Shown piece after piece: positions 9,144 through 17,769 of a DNA stretch of 64,000 nt. Within the stretch, counting starts at the first letter, position 1; every line of letters starts with the position of its first letter. The stretch is from Hoylesella oralis ATCC 33269. Lineage in GTDB: Bacteria; Bacteroidota; Bacteroidia; Bacteroidales; Bacteroidaceae. The notes under the pieces are model-generated. The model was given only the letters and a program-made list of their open reading frames with translations. It was not told the origin of the DNA and ran no database searches. A program made the translations under genes and the position numbers. The DNA is taken from the NCBI RefSeq assembly GCF_000185145.2, contig NZ_GL833119.1, positions 1,356,668 through 1,420,667 of the forward strand. The letters are read 5' to 3'.

Positions 9144-9443
9144 ATGAGAAAGATATTGGTGATGTTATTGTTAGTCTTTTCTGCTCATTGTGTACTCTTT
9201 GCGCAAACGAAAACAGAACAATTTCCGAAAGAGGTTAAAGACTCATTGGCAATGAAAAGTCAAGCTAAGGTTGTAACAGATACCACACATCTCAGATCGG
9301 TGGTCTGTAATGCCCCCACGTATTCAACCTCTGTGGAGCATAACATCAACAAAGACGCTTTCAAAATGCCCAAATACGACGCTTTCTGGGAAAAGATGAA
9401 GAAGCCATGGTTGGGTGATGTCATAAGAAGTTTACTTAGATAG
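9144..9443 (+). CDS. Small secreted protein of unknown function
   Basis: A 99-residue protein that I do not recognise. It has a clear signal peptide (MRKILVMLLLVFSAHCVLFA, cleaved before QTKTEQ) and a polar mature part ending in KPWLGDVIRSLLR. The start at 9144 was chosen because the -7 element at 9108-9115 overlaps the longer frame. It is followed by the tssC relic on the same strand. Nothing in the sequence points to a function. Confidence 0.6.
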   Translation: MRKILVMLLLVFSAHCVLFAQTKTEQFPKEVKDSLAMKSQAKVVTDTTHLRSVVCNAPTYSTSVEHNINKDAFKMPKYDAFWEKMKKPWLGDVIRSLLR

Positions 9444-9599
9444 CGGAGATACAGTTTTTGTTATTAAGTGCAGTCGGTTATTTATATTATTCCCGAACAT
9501 CGTTTGGACTTATCTTTAAAAACGATTTTATGCATATTGCGATCAGCTTTTCTGCTCTATTCTTTCTCTGTGCTTTTGTCTTATGTCTATTTTCTGTTT

Positions 9600-10097
9600 T
9601 TATTCGGAAGCCTTGACGAAGTGGAAAGCGTGCGTTTCGATTTGAAGAAGAGCGAGATTTCAGAACTCGAACGCATGGGACTTGTGCCTATGGTCAATGA
9701 GTACAGCAAGGTTATGGCTTTCTCTGCAAAGACTCTTTTCAATGGCGATAACCTCGGTCTTCAGACTTATTCTGTCGTACGTGTGTTCGATTATATCTCC
9801 AAGGTGCTGTTCGATTTCCTCAACAGGAGGGCTTTCGAGAACTGGACAACACGTACAGAAGCCGATTTGAGAAGTCAGATCGTGAAATTTCTTGATAGCA
9901 TACAGGGGCCGACACGTTTGATTGAAAAATTCAAAGTTATTAGGATAGAGCAAGATCCGAAGCAGAAAGACCGGGTTTTGCTTGATATCCATCTTACTCC
10001 ATACTTCCCTGCAAAGAGTTTCGTTATTCAGTTGGAAGGAAGAAAGGGTGACGCGCCAGAAGAGGCGAACTGGGAAAGTCAGTATAACCAAGAATAA
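9600..10097 (+). pseudogene. 3' remnant of a type VI secretion sheath gene (TssC, Bacteroidota DUF5458 type)
   Basis: The frame from about 9600 to the stop at 10097 reads as the C-terminal part of the large contractile sheath subunit of the Bacteroidota type VI secretion system. Diagnostic stretches are VNEYSKVMAFSAKTLFNGDN, TYSVVRVFDYISKVLFDFLN and the closing LTPYFPAKSFVIQLEG. Intact TssC proteins are roughly 450 residues or more; only about 165 remain. Upstream in the same frame (9468-9600) the sequence is unrelated and hydrophobic and opens with GTG, so I see no valid start. No other T6SS gene is nearby. The match is from memory of the family and should be confirmed by a protein search. 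Confidence 0.7.
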
Positions 10098-10156
10098 AAG
10101 TTAGACATTGGGAACAATAGAATGCGGCAGACAGGTTGCATTCCAATTTTAATTAA

Positions 10157-10190
10157 AATGGCAGGAAAAGGAAATTCCTGTCATTTTTTG
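10157..10190 (+). terminator. Intrinsic terminator after the tssC remnant
   Basis: AATGGCAGGAA (10157-10167) pairs with TTCCTGTCATT (10175-10185) with one G-T pair, followed by TTTTTG on the plus strand. It fits a rho-independent terminator retained with the truncated gene. Confidence 0.8.
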
Positions 10191-10505
10191 TTTTTCACGC
10201 GATAACCTAATCGTAAAATAATTTGTTTTAAATGTATTCCATAAAGTATCGATACAGACGGTGAGCATACCAGTTATTCAACAGATGATAAATATGACAA
10301 TATAGAATATAGCCAAGTTGCTTGAGGTCATAATCTTTCCGGTATCGGTAACAGAGAGTTGCATAGCTGGTACATAACCGGCTGGGGTATATATAAATAT
10401 GGCAGACTATACATAATCGTATGTAAAGCGTATGTGCTTTTTATATGTTAAGTGTTGATGCGAGGTACCTATTCCGTTTGCTGTAAATATAATAAATTCT
10501 CGGGC
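10191..10505. other. Intergenic region, possibly with a decayed minus-strand gene end
   Basis: No intact gene. On the minus strand a frame ending at 10228 reads YRYRKDYDLKQLGYILY and about 25 more residues, open over more than 43 codons without a good start. It looks protein-like but I cannot name it. Confidence 0.35.
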
Positions 10506-11306
10506 TTAAAGTTTCATCAGATATTCTTTAATGAGCAGTCCGGCGGGACGGAGTACACCGCCATGATCAAATCCGCTAAGCTCATGAAGGGGAATTTCTT
10601 TATTACCAATTCCTTCGAGTACTGCTTTCAGATAGAGATTTTCTTCATAACGTGCCATTTGTTCCAAGTGTCTGTCACCCGTGATGAGAACCAACCGTGT
10701 AGACAACTTGCGTACATTGTTGAGTGGGGCATACCGGTCTACGAAGGGAGAGCTGAAAGACAATCCCCGTTCCTTGCGTATAGTATAGTGTGTAGCCGTC
10801 TGTCCACTAACGGAAAAATAGCCTTTTACGGCATCTGCATCTATGTTTTCTGCATTTAGGTAGGCCTTGTCTAAGGCGAGCATCAATGTTAGATAACCGC
10901 CGGCCGAATGACCTCCCATGTATATCTGTAATGGATCGCCCCCGTATTCCTCGATATGATGAAATACCCAAGCCACGGCAGTTGCGGCATCTTGTGTATA
11001 TTGCGGATTTTTGCAGTATGGATACAGCCGGTAATTGGGCGACACTATGGCGATGCCCGCATTCAGCAGCTCATCGCGAAATTCCTTATTACCGCCTTCC
11101 AAGCCGCCTCCGTGGAACCAAATTATAGTTTTATAATCCTTTTTCGTGGCAGGATAATAGATATCGAGCTTACACCTTTCCTTACGGTAAGTCGAAGTGT
11201 CACCGGCAGACACATAAGGAATGTCTTTGATTATCTTGTATTTGTCTTGTCCTCTTGCACCTGTAGCAAGCGCGAGTATAAAGAGTAGAATAAATAACTG
11301 TTTCAT
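10506..11306 (-). CDS. Secreted alpha/beta-hydrolase, HSL/BD-FAE-like esterase
   Basis: A 266-residue serine hydrolase with a signal peptide (ends ATGARGQ). The oxyanion motif H65-GGG68, the nucleophile elbow GGHSAGG with Ser134, a likely acid at D211 and D247-H248 with the catalytic His are all visible. The family includes carboxylesterases and carbohydrate esterases, such as feruloyl and acetyl esterases. It is divergent from the GH125 gene and next to the PUL, so removing an ester decoration from the glycan is a reasonable guess, but the substrate is not shown by the sequence. Confidence 0.85.
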   Translation of the reverse strand: MKQLFILLFILALATGARGQDKYKIIKDIPYVSAGDTSTYRKERCKLDIYYPATKKDYKTIIWFHGGGLEGGNKEFRDELLNAGIAIVSPNYRLYPYCKNPQYTQDAATAVAWVFHHIEEYGGDPLQIYMGGHSAGGYLTLMLALDKAYLNAENIDADAVKGYFSVSGQTATHYTIRKERGLSFSSPFVDRYAPLNNVRKLSTRLVLITGDRHLEQMARYEENLYLKAVLEGIGNKEIPLHELSGFDHGGVLRPAGLLIKEYLMKL

Positions 11307-11338
11307 ATCGTTCTATTATAATAATGTAAGTTAATGTA

Positions 11339-11346
11339 CAAAAATA
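11339..11346 (-). promoter_or_regulatory. -7 promoter element (TATTTTTG) for the esterase
   Basis: CAAAAATA reads TATTTTTG on the minus strand, 33 bases before the start at 11306. Confidence 0.6.
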
Positions 11347-11462
11347 ATATTTATTTTTTATAGAATGGCTGTTTGTTGCCGTTATATTCCCCATTTAATT
11401 CGATTATTTGGTTATAATAATCCGGTTATATCATCCATTTAACGCAATTTACGAAATGGATA

Positions 11463-11494
11463 TTTGGCAATAAATATTATTTTCGTTAATTTTG
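11463..11494 (+). promoter_or_regulatory. Promoter of the GH125 gene (TTTG-N20-TAATTTTG)
   Basis: TTTG at 11463-11466 and TAATTTTG at 11487-11494 are separated by 20 bases, a good match to the Bacteroidota -33/-7 promoter. The leader to the ATG at 11616 is about 115 bases. The region 11307-11615 holds only these divergent promoters. Confidence 0.75.
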
Positions 11495-11615
11495 CCGGCA
11501 ATAATAACCTCACGAAAATCGAACGAAAACACAACTTAACTATAATGTTTGTCTTTGCTTCGTTGTAAGAGGGGGCGGAAGAAATCGGAATTTTATTACT
11601 GTTAAATGATATATC

Positions 11616-13076
11616 ATGAATAGAAAAATTGAATTTTTAGCTGGAGTAGCCATAATGTTCGGCATGTCTGCCAACACCGTGTCGGCGAAAAATAACAATG
11701 CCTTATCGGAGATACAAGTGGTAGCTCAAGACAATACAAAGCTGAAAACCAACCGTCCACCTATGGAGAAACGCCTGTTTGTGTCGGATGCAGTGGAGAA
11801 AAAAATCAAAGAAGTGAAGAAACTCCTAAAAGATAATCCCTATCTTGCATGGATGTTCGAGAACTGTTTCCCGAATACGATGGACACGACCGTGCATTTC
11901 GACGGCAAAGACGACACCTTTGTGTACACCGGCGATATACATGCAATGTGGTTGCGCGACTCGGGTGCACAGGTCTGGCCTTATGTACGCTTCGCCAATC
12001 AGGATGCCAAACTCAAGAAAATGCTGCGGGGTGTCATCCTCAGACAGTTGAAGTGCATCAATATCGATCCCTATGCAAACGCTTTCAACATGGGGCCTAC
12101 GGGGAGCGAATTCGATAAAGACATTACCGACATGAAGCCCGAATTGCACGAACGCAAGTACGAGATCGACTCGCTTTGTTACCCCTTGCGCCTTGCCTAC
12201 TACTATTGGCAGGTCACGGGCGATACATCGGTGTTCGGAGAAGAATGGATGCAGGCGATGAAGAACATTCTAAAAGTATTCCATGATCAGCAACGTAAAA
12301 GCGGTTACGGGCCTTATAAGTTCGAAAGATGGACTACTCGTACAACCGAAACCATGGCCAATGGCGGATTAGGAACGCCGGTGAAGCCCGTCGGACTGAT
12401 TGCATCGGCATTCCGTCCGTCTGATGATGCAACCACATTCCTCTTCCTTATTCCTTCTAACTTTATGGCTGTAAGCTCGTTGCGTAAGGCTGCAGAGATA
12501 TTGAATAAGGTGAACGGTAATGCTGCACTGGCCGGTCAGTGCACAACTTTGGCCGATGAAGTGGCGGCAGCACTGAAAAAATATGCCGTTTACGACCATC
12601 CCAAATACGGCAAAATATATGCTTTCGAGGTAGACGGTTATGGAAGTCAGCTGCTTATGGACGATGCCAATGTGCCGAGCCTGTTGGGTATGGCTTATTT
12701 AGGAGACGTAGATGCGAACGATCCCATTTATCAGAATACCCGTCGTTTCGTTTGGAGCGACGACAATCCCTACTTCTTCAAGGGGAAAGCAGGGCAAGGT
12801 ATTGGCGGTCCGCATACGGGCTACAACATGATTTGGCCCATGACGATTATGATGAAAGCCTTTACAAGCACCGATGATGCGGAGATTAAGCAGTGTATAG
12901 AGGCATTGCAGCGCACGGATGCAGGCACCGGATTTATGCATGAATCGTTCAATAAAGACGACGCCGCGAACTTTACCCGCTCGTGGTTCGCATGGCAAAA
13001 CACACTGTTCGGCGAACTGATACTGAAACTGATAGACGATGGGAAGATCGACTTGCTCGTTCAAGCCAAACGATAA
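11616..13076 (+). CDS. GH125 exo-alpha-1,6-mannosidase
   Basis: A 486-residue metal-independent mannosidase that removes alpha-1,6-linked mannose from the non-reducing end of mannans or N-glycan cores. It has a signal peptide (residues 1-24). The family block TGDIHAMWLRDSGAQVWPYV lies at 105-123. By spacing to the characterised Clostridium enzyme, the acid is likely an Asp in RPSDD (270/271) and the base E443 in MHESF; this is an inference. Length is normal for the family. It has its own promoter, and about 450 bases separate it from the DUF4965-led operon, so it may be co-regulated but not cotranscribed. Confidence 0.94.
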   Translation: MNRKIEFLAGVAIMFGMSANTVSAKNNNALSEIQVVAQDNTKLKTNRPPMEKRLFVSDAVEKKIKEVKKLLKDNPYLAWMFENCFPNTMDTTVHFDGKDDTFVYTGDIHAMWLRDSGAQVWPYVRFANQDAKLKKMLRGVILRQLKCINIDPYANAFNMGPTGSEFDKDITDMKPELHERKYEIDSLCYPLRLAYYYWQVTGDTSVFGEEWMQAMKNILKVFHDQQRKSGYGPYKFERWTTRTTETMANGGLGTPVKPVGLIASAFRPSDDATTFLFLIPSNFMAVSSLRKAAEILNKVNGNAALAGQCTTLADEVAAALKKYAVYDHPKYGKIYAFEVDGYGSQLLMDDANVPSLLGMAYLGDVDANDPIYQNTRRFVWSDDNPYFFKGKAGQGIGGPHTGYNMIWPMTIMMKAFTSTDDAEIKQCIEALQRTDAGTGFMHESFNKDDAANFTRSWFAWQNTLFGELILKLIDDGKIDLLVQAKR

Positions 13077-13404
13077 TTAAATATAGATTTTTTATTTTTG
13101 GGGTTTACGGTCGTTATGTAGACTGTAAACCTCTTGCGTATGGTTGTATCTATAGGCGTAAATCGACGTGTAAATCGTTGAAATACAATGATTTCCATAG
13201 GTTGGTGATAAATAGTGATAAAAATATGTTTTTTGTTTTTGCACCTTATTTATCTCAAATCTGTGCGTAATATGACTGATTGCGGAAAATATCTTATATG
13301 TATATGATTCGGATGCTGTATGTCTGCTTCTTGAATATTTTCGTATTTTTATCGGTATTTTTTGATAATTTGAAGCATATTTTCTTTTTTTATGAAAAAA
13401 GTTA
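13077..13404. other. AT-rich intergenic region before the PUL operon
   Basis: No gene seen. A minus-strand frame here (13092-13418) has no homology that I recognise and crosses the PUL promoter, so it is not called. Confidence 0.5.
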
Positions 13405-13412
13405 TATCTTTG
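13405..13412 (+). promoter_or_regulatory. -7 promoter element (TATCTTTG) of the PUL operon
   Basis: A perfect TAnnTTTG match after a T-rich -33 region. The leader to the start at 13530 is about 110 bases. It is the only good promoter before the run of genes 13530-26189, which have gaps of 3-30 bases. Confidence 0.8.
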
Positions 13413-13434
13413 TAGCACCTTAACTGAAATACAT

Positions 13435-13451
13435 AAAGAAGTGACTTCTTT
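13435..13451. promoter_or_regulatory. 17-bp perfect dyad just downstream of the PUL promoter
   Basis: AAAGAAGTGACTTCTTT is symmetric about G13443. The centre is too tight for a stable RNA hairpin, so a DNA operator is the more likely reading. Confidence 0.45.
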
Positions 13452-13529
13452 TGATCAATATCATCCTTTTAGGTGATAAAGATCGTAGACTATGTGTTAA
13501 ATTAGATTAACTAAGAACGTAAAACTTGA

Positions 13530-16040
13530 ATGAAAAGAATTTTTATGCTTGCTGTTGCATGCGTTTTAACTATGTATATAGTGGCGCAAACAGCAGAGGT
13601 TTTTAAGCCTTATAAGGCTACAAACCTGCGTTTGCCATCGGTACCTTTGGTGGTTTCGGATCCTTATTTCTCTGTTTGGTCGCCTTACGACAAGCTAACC
13701 GACGGAACAACACGGCATTGGACGAACGATGAAAAGCCGTTAGACGGACTGCTTCGGGTAGATGGAGTGACTTATCGTTTTATGGGTGCGGTGCAGGAAT
13801 ATATTCTTGAACCGATTGCACCTATGGCAGATGAGACGGCGTGGAGTGCATCTGTTACCCGTAAAAAACCGGAAATGGGGTGGCAGACCGTAAACTTCGA
13901 TGCGAATGGATGGAAAGATGAACAGGGCGCTTTCGGTTCGCAGGAGTATCCGGATGTAAGAACACGCTGGACAGAGGAGCATTCCGATATCTATGTGCGC
14001 CGTACAATCGAGCTGAATAATGCGGATGCAGACGCCGATTTGTATCTGATTTATTCTCATGATGACGTTTTCGAATTGTATATTAACGGCACAAAAGTGG
14101 TCGATACGGGCGAGACGTGGAAAACAGGCGAGATACTTCACCTTGATGGAAAGTTGAAAGGGCTGTTGAAATCGGGCCGTAATCTGATTGCAGCACACTG
14201 TCATAACACTGCCGGAGGGGCTTATTTGGACTTTGGAGTGTTCAAAAACGTGAAGAAGAAGGGTGCCGAAGTGAAGACTGCTGTGCAGAAGAGTGTCGAC
14301 GTACTTGCCACGAACACCTATTATACTTTTAAGTGCGGGCCGGTAGAGCTTGATGTTGTGTTTACCGCACCGATGTTGATCGATAATTTAGACCTGCTGT
14401 CTACACCTATTAATTATATATCCTATCAGGTTCGTTCTACGGATAAGAAAGCGCACAATGTGCAGTTCTACCTCGGTGCCTCGCCGCTAATGGCCGTAAA
14501 CAAGGCTAATCAACCAACAATGTCTACGCATGAAAGCAAAGACGGAATCGATTTTCTGAAGACCGGAACCATCGATCAGCCGATACTGGCCAAGACGGGC
14601 GACGGTATTTGTATAGACTGGGGCTACCTGTATCTGCCTGCGGTGAATGGCGAAGTGAGCCTTGCACCGGTGCAAGAGATGGAGAATAGTTTTGTTTCTT
14701 CAGGTAAATTAGCGCCTTCGCAGAAAAAGATTGTGAGCTATAAGGCATCCCAAATGCCTGCATTGGCGTATGTACACGACTTCGGAACAATGCAGACGGG
14801 GGCGAGCTTCGCCATGCTTGGCTACGACGAAATATACGATATCGAGTACATGTATCATCGTTATAAAGGTTATTGGGCACGCAATGGTAAGACCATTTTC
14901 CAAGCTTTCAACGAACTGAAGCAGGAATATGAACGGATAATGGGCGAATGTCGTGCGTTCGACAAGCGTATCTACGACGACGGGCTGGCCGCCGGAAATG
15001 CAAAATATGCCGAAATACTTTCGGGCTCTTATCGACATGTCATCGCTGCACACAAGCTCTTCCGCGATAATGAGGGAAATCTGCTCTTCTTCTCCAAGGA
15101 GAATAACTCCAACGGGTGCGTAAATACAGTAGACCTTACCTATCCAAGTGCGCCGCTGTTCCTTATATATAATCCCGAATTACAAAAGGGAATGATGACG
15201 AGTATCTTCGAGTATAGCCGTTCGGGACGATGGACGAAACCTTTCGCTGCGCACGATTTAGGGACTTATCCGCGGGCAAACGGACAGGTGTATGGCGGCG
15301 ATATGCCGCTCGAGGAGGCAGGCAATATGCTTACCCTTGCTGCGATACTTACCGACCTTGATGGAAATGTGAATTATGTAAGCAAATATTGGGACATTAT
15401 GCAGACGTGGGCAGACTATTTGGCCGAGAACGGACAGAATCCGTCTAACCAACTATGTACCGACGATTTCGCCGGACATTGGGCACACAATTGCAACCTT
15501 TCCATCAAAGCCATTATGGGTGTGGCCGGATTTGCAAAGATGGCACGCATGAAAGGAGATATTACAACGGCAGACAAGTATATGGACAAGGCTAAAGAAA
15601 TGGCGGCCAAATGGGAGCAGGATGCCCGCGAAGGCGATCATTATCGGCTGGCTTTCGACCGTACAGGCACATGGAGCCAGAAATATAATATGGTGTGGGA
15701 CAAGCTGTGGGCCACGAATATCTTCCCCAACGATGCCATGAACCGCGAAATCAAGTATTATCTCGGCCGGCAGAATAAGTACGGTTTGCCACTCGACAGC
15801 CGTAAGGATTATACCAAGAGCGACTGGATTATGTGGACTGCAGCCATGTCTAACGATAACAAGACGTTCCTCAAGTTCGTCGATCCTTTGTATACATATA
15901 TTGAAGAGACACCCTCGAGAGTGCCTATTAGCGACTGGCATGACACTAAGACCGCCAAGATGATAGGTTTTAAAGCGCGTTCCGTAATCGGTGGCTATTG
16001 GATGAAAGTGCTTGCCGATAAACTTGCAAAGAAACGATAA
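13530..16040 (+). CDS. DUF4965/DUF1793 glutaminase-like protein with inserted jelly-roll module
   Basis: An 836-residue secreted protein (signal peptide ending MYIVAQ) of the family annotated as glutaminase A-like. The N-terminal part (LRLPSVPLVVSDPYFSVWSP at 34-53) and the helical C-terminal (alpha/alpha)6-type region (DDFAGHWAHNCNLSIKAIMG) are typical of the DUF4964-DUF5127-DUF4965-DUF1793 series. Residues about 105-240 look like an inserted galactose-binding-like jelly-roll (ELYINGTKVVDTG, LIAAHCHNTAGGAYLDFGVF), as in GH2 enzymes. Its location as first gene of a SusCD operon and next to a GH125 enzyme suggests glycan processing and not glutamine hydrolysis. The exact activity is unknown. 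Confidence 0.85.
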   Translation: MKRIFMLAVACVLTMYIVAQTAEVFKPYKATNLRLPSVPLVVSDPYFSVWSPYDKLTDGTTRHWTNDEKPLDGLLRVDGVTYRFMGAVQEYILEPIAPMADETAWSASVTRKKPEMGWQTVNFDANGWKDEQGAFGSQEYPDVRTRWTEEHSDIYVRRTIELNNADADADLYLIYSHDDVFELYINGTKVVDTGETWKTGEILHLDGKLKGLLKSGRNLIAAHCHNTAGGAYLDFGVFKNVKKKGAEVKTAVQKSVDVLATNTYYTFKCGPVELDVVFTAPMLIDNLDLLSTPINYISYQVRSTDKKAHNVQFYLGASPLMAVNKANQPTMSTHESKDGIDFLKTGTIDQPILAKTGDGICIDWGYLYLPAVNGEVSLAPVQEMENSFVSSGKLAPSQKKIVSYKASQMPALAYVHDFGTMQTGASFAMLGYDEIYDIEYMYHRYKGYWARNGKTIFQAFNELKQEYERIMGECRAFDKRIYDDGLAAGNAKYAEILSGSYRHVIAAHKLFRDNEGNLLFFSKENNSNGCVNTVDLTYPSAPLFLIYNPELQKGMMTSIFEYSRSGRWTKPFAAHDLGTYPRANGQVYGGDMPLEEAGNMLTLAAILTDLDGNVNYVSKYWDIMQTWADYLAENGQNPSNQLCTDDFAGHWAHNCNLSIKAIMGVAGFAKMARMKGDITTADKYMDKAKEMAAKWEQDAREGDHYRLAFDRTGTWSQKYNMVWDKLWATNIFPNDAMNREIKYYLGRQNKYGLPLDSRKDYTKSDWIMWTAAMSNDNKTFLKFVDPLYTYIEETPSRVPISDWHDTKTAKMIGFKARSVIGGYWMKVLADKLAKKR

Positions 16041-16070
16041 AACTTTGATAATAACTTAATAACTATAATT

Positions 16071-17750
16071 ATGAATAGAAACCTTAAAACTATGCGCTTT
16101 ATTCCGTTAGGGATTTTCGCAGCGTTGTTGATGCTGTTTGTAATGACGAGTTGTAACGATTCTACAACTGTACAGAACTATGTCGGAGTACAGAGTTCTG
16201 ATCCATATGATCCTTCCAAGCCGGTAAGCATCTCCGAGTTCACTCCGGAGTCTGGCGGTGTAGGGCAGCAACTTGTTATTTATGGTAGCAATTTCGGAAA
16301 CGATACCTCTAAAGTGAAGGTTAATATAGGAGGAAAGGCGGCCCGACTTGTCAGTGTAAAAGGTAATTGTTTGTATTGCTACGTGCCTTCAGGAGCTTTT
16401 ACTGGAAAAATAGCCGTTACCGTGGGCGATGCTTCTGTAGGAACTCAAACCGCAGAGGCCTCTAAGAATTTTGACTATTTGCGGAAGATGGTGGTCGGTA
16501 AGTTGTGCGGATACAAGAACGAACGCGACGATCAAGGGTGGAACGACGGGCCTTTTGAAACCTGTTCCGGTTTCCGTAATTACGGTGTTATGCAGTTCTC
16601 GCCTTATAATCATGATCAGCTGTTTATTGTTTATGACCAAGAACCTTACTATGGAAGTGTTGCGCATGGTATCCAATTACTCGATTTAAAAGAGAAGAAT
16701 GTAAAAACCATATTGCCTTTAAGTATGTTTAGCAACGAACGCCTGCGTACGATCGATTTTGCTGTCGATCCGTTCAAGTACGATGACAGCGGCACGATTT
16801 TAGGACGTAGCGATGATGCGTGGCTCGCAAGTGCTACTGCCGAACAAAAGCGTTGGCGTGAACATCTTATCATCTCTGCCGATAATGACGATAATAACTA
16901 TCAAGCCCACTCTGTGTATATCGTAGACCGTGATGCAAATGGAGAGTTCAGCAGCACTTCTCCTCATCGTCTTCTTGCTTGCTATCGTCAATGTAATGGT
17001 GCCTCGCTACATCCTGTAAACGGCGAACTCTATTTTACCAGCTACACCAATGGCGAGGTTTTACGCCTTGATATGGAAAAGTATTGGGAGTCTGTTGAGG
17101 CATCGACAGCATGGGATCCTTATGCTAATGATAATTTGTATGACTCTGCGAGCGGTTCTTCTACAGGAACGGGTGCTTTTGAAAAACTATTCACTATCCA
17201 AGATACGGCTTGGGAATTTCAAATAGACATCCATCCTTCTGGCAAGTATGCTTATATTGTCGTTATCAATCGGAATTATATTCTCCGTACTGATTATGAT
17301 GAGCGTACCAAACGGTTCTCTCCTCCTTATCAAGTTGCAGGCCAGATGAAAGTGGGCGGTTTTGCCGATGGAGTAGGAAAGAATGTACTGATGAATCATC
17401 CTTATCAGGGAACTTTCGTTAAGAACGATGAATATGTAAAAGAAGGACGCGATGATGTGTACGACTTTTATTTTTGCGATAGTTATAATAATGCAATCAG
17501 GTATCTTACTCCGGAGGGTATTGTCAGAACTTATGCCGGAGGAAGTGCTGCAACTCATGCCGATGGTAAGACGGAAGGAAATGAAAATGGAGAGCTTCGT
17601 AGTGTTGCACGTTTCAATAATCCTACAGGATTGGTAAATGATTTCCATAGGGATGCTATTACAGGAGAGAATACGCTTATATTCTATATTTTGGATTCTC
17701 GAAACTGTACTATTAGAACAATTACGATGGAAGAAAATACAAGTAATTAA
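16071..17750 (+). CDS. IPT/TIG-domain surface lipoprotein with NHL-like propeller
   Basis: A 559-residue outer-membrane lipoprotein, probably surface-exposed and glycan-binding. The lipobox is VMTSC with Cys28. An IPT/TIG Ig-like domain covers about 52-135 (ISEFTPESGGVGQQLVIYGS). The rest reads as NHL-type beta-propeller repeats (YDFYFCDSYNNAIRYLTPEG, IFYILDSRNCTIRTITM). This architecture is common directly before SusC in Bacteroidota PULs, where it acts as a surface glycan-binding protein. It sits 30 bases after the DUF4965 gene and about 20 before SusC. Confidence 0.85.
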   Translation: MNRNLKTMRFIPLGIFAALLMLFVMTSCNDSTTVQNYVGVQSSDPYDPSKPVSISEFTPESGGVGQQLVIYGSNFGNDTSKVKVNIGGKAARLVSVKGNCLYCYVPSGAFTGKIAVTVGDASVGTQTAEASKNFDYLRKMVVGKLCGYKNERDDQGWNDGPFETCSGFRNYGVMQFSPYNHDQLFIVYDQEPYYGSVAHGIQLLDLKEKNVKTILPLSMFSNERLRTIDFAVDPFKYDDSGTILGRSDDAWLASATAEQKRWREHLIISADNDDNNYQAHSVYIVDRDANGEFSSTSPHRLLACYRQCNGASLHPVNGELYFTSYTNGEVLRLDMEKYWESVEASTAWDPYANDNLYDSASGSSTGTGAFEKLFTIQDTAWEFQIDIHPSGKYAYIVVINRNYILRTDYDERTKRFSPPYQVAGQMKVGGFADGVGKNVLMNHPYQGTFVKNDEYVKEGRDDVYDFYFCDSYNNAIRYLTPEGIVRTYAGGSAATHADGKTEGNENGELRSVARFNNPTGLVNDFHRDAITGENTLIFYILDSRNCTIRTITMEENTSN

Positions 17751-17769
17751 GTAAAACTTGTTAATATCT

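Noticed and set aside
9468..9600. Membrane-anchored N-terminus of a new chimeric protein with the TssC tail
   Set aside because: The frame opens with GTG without ribosome binding site or promoter, and the hydrophobic stretch fits translated non-coding AT-rich DNA.
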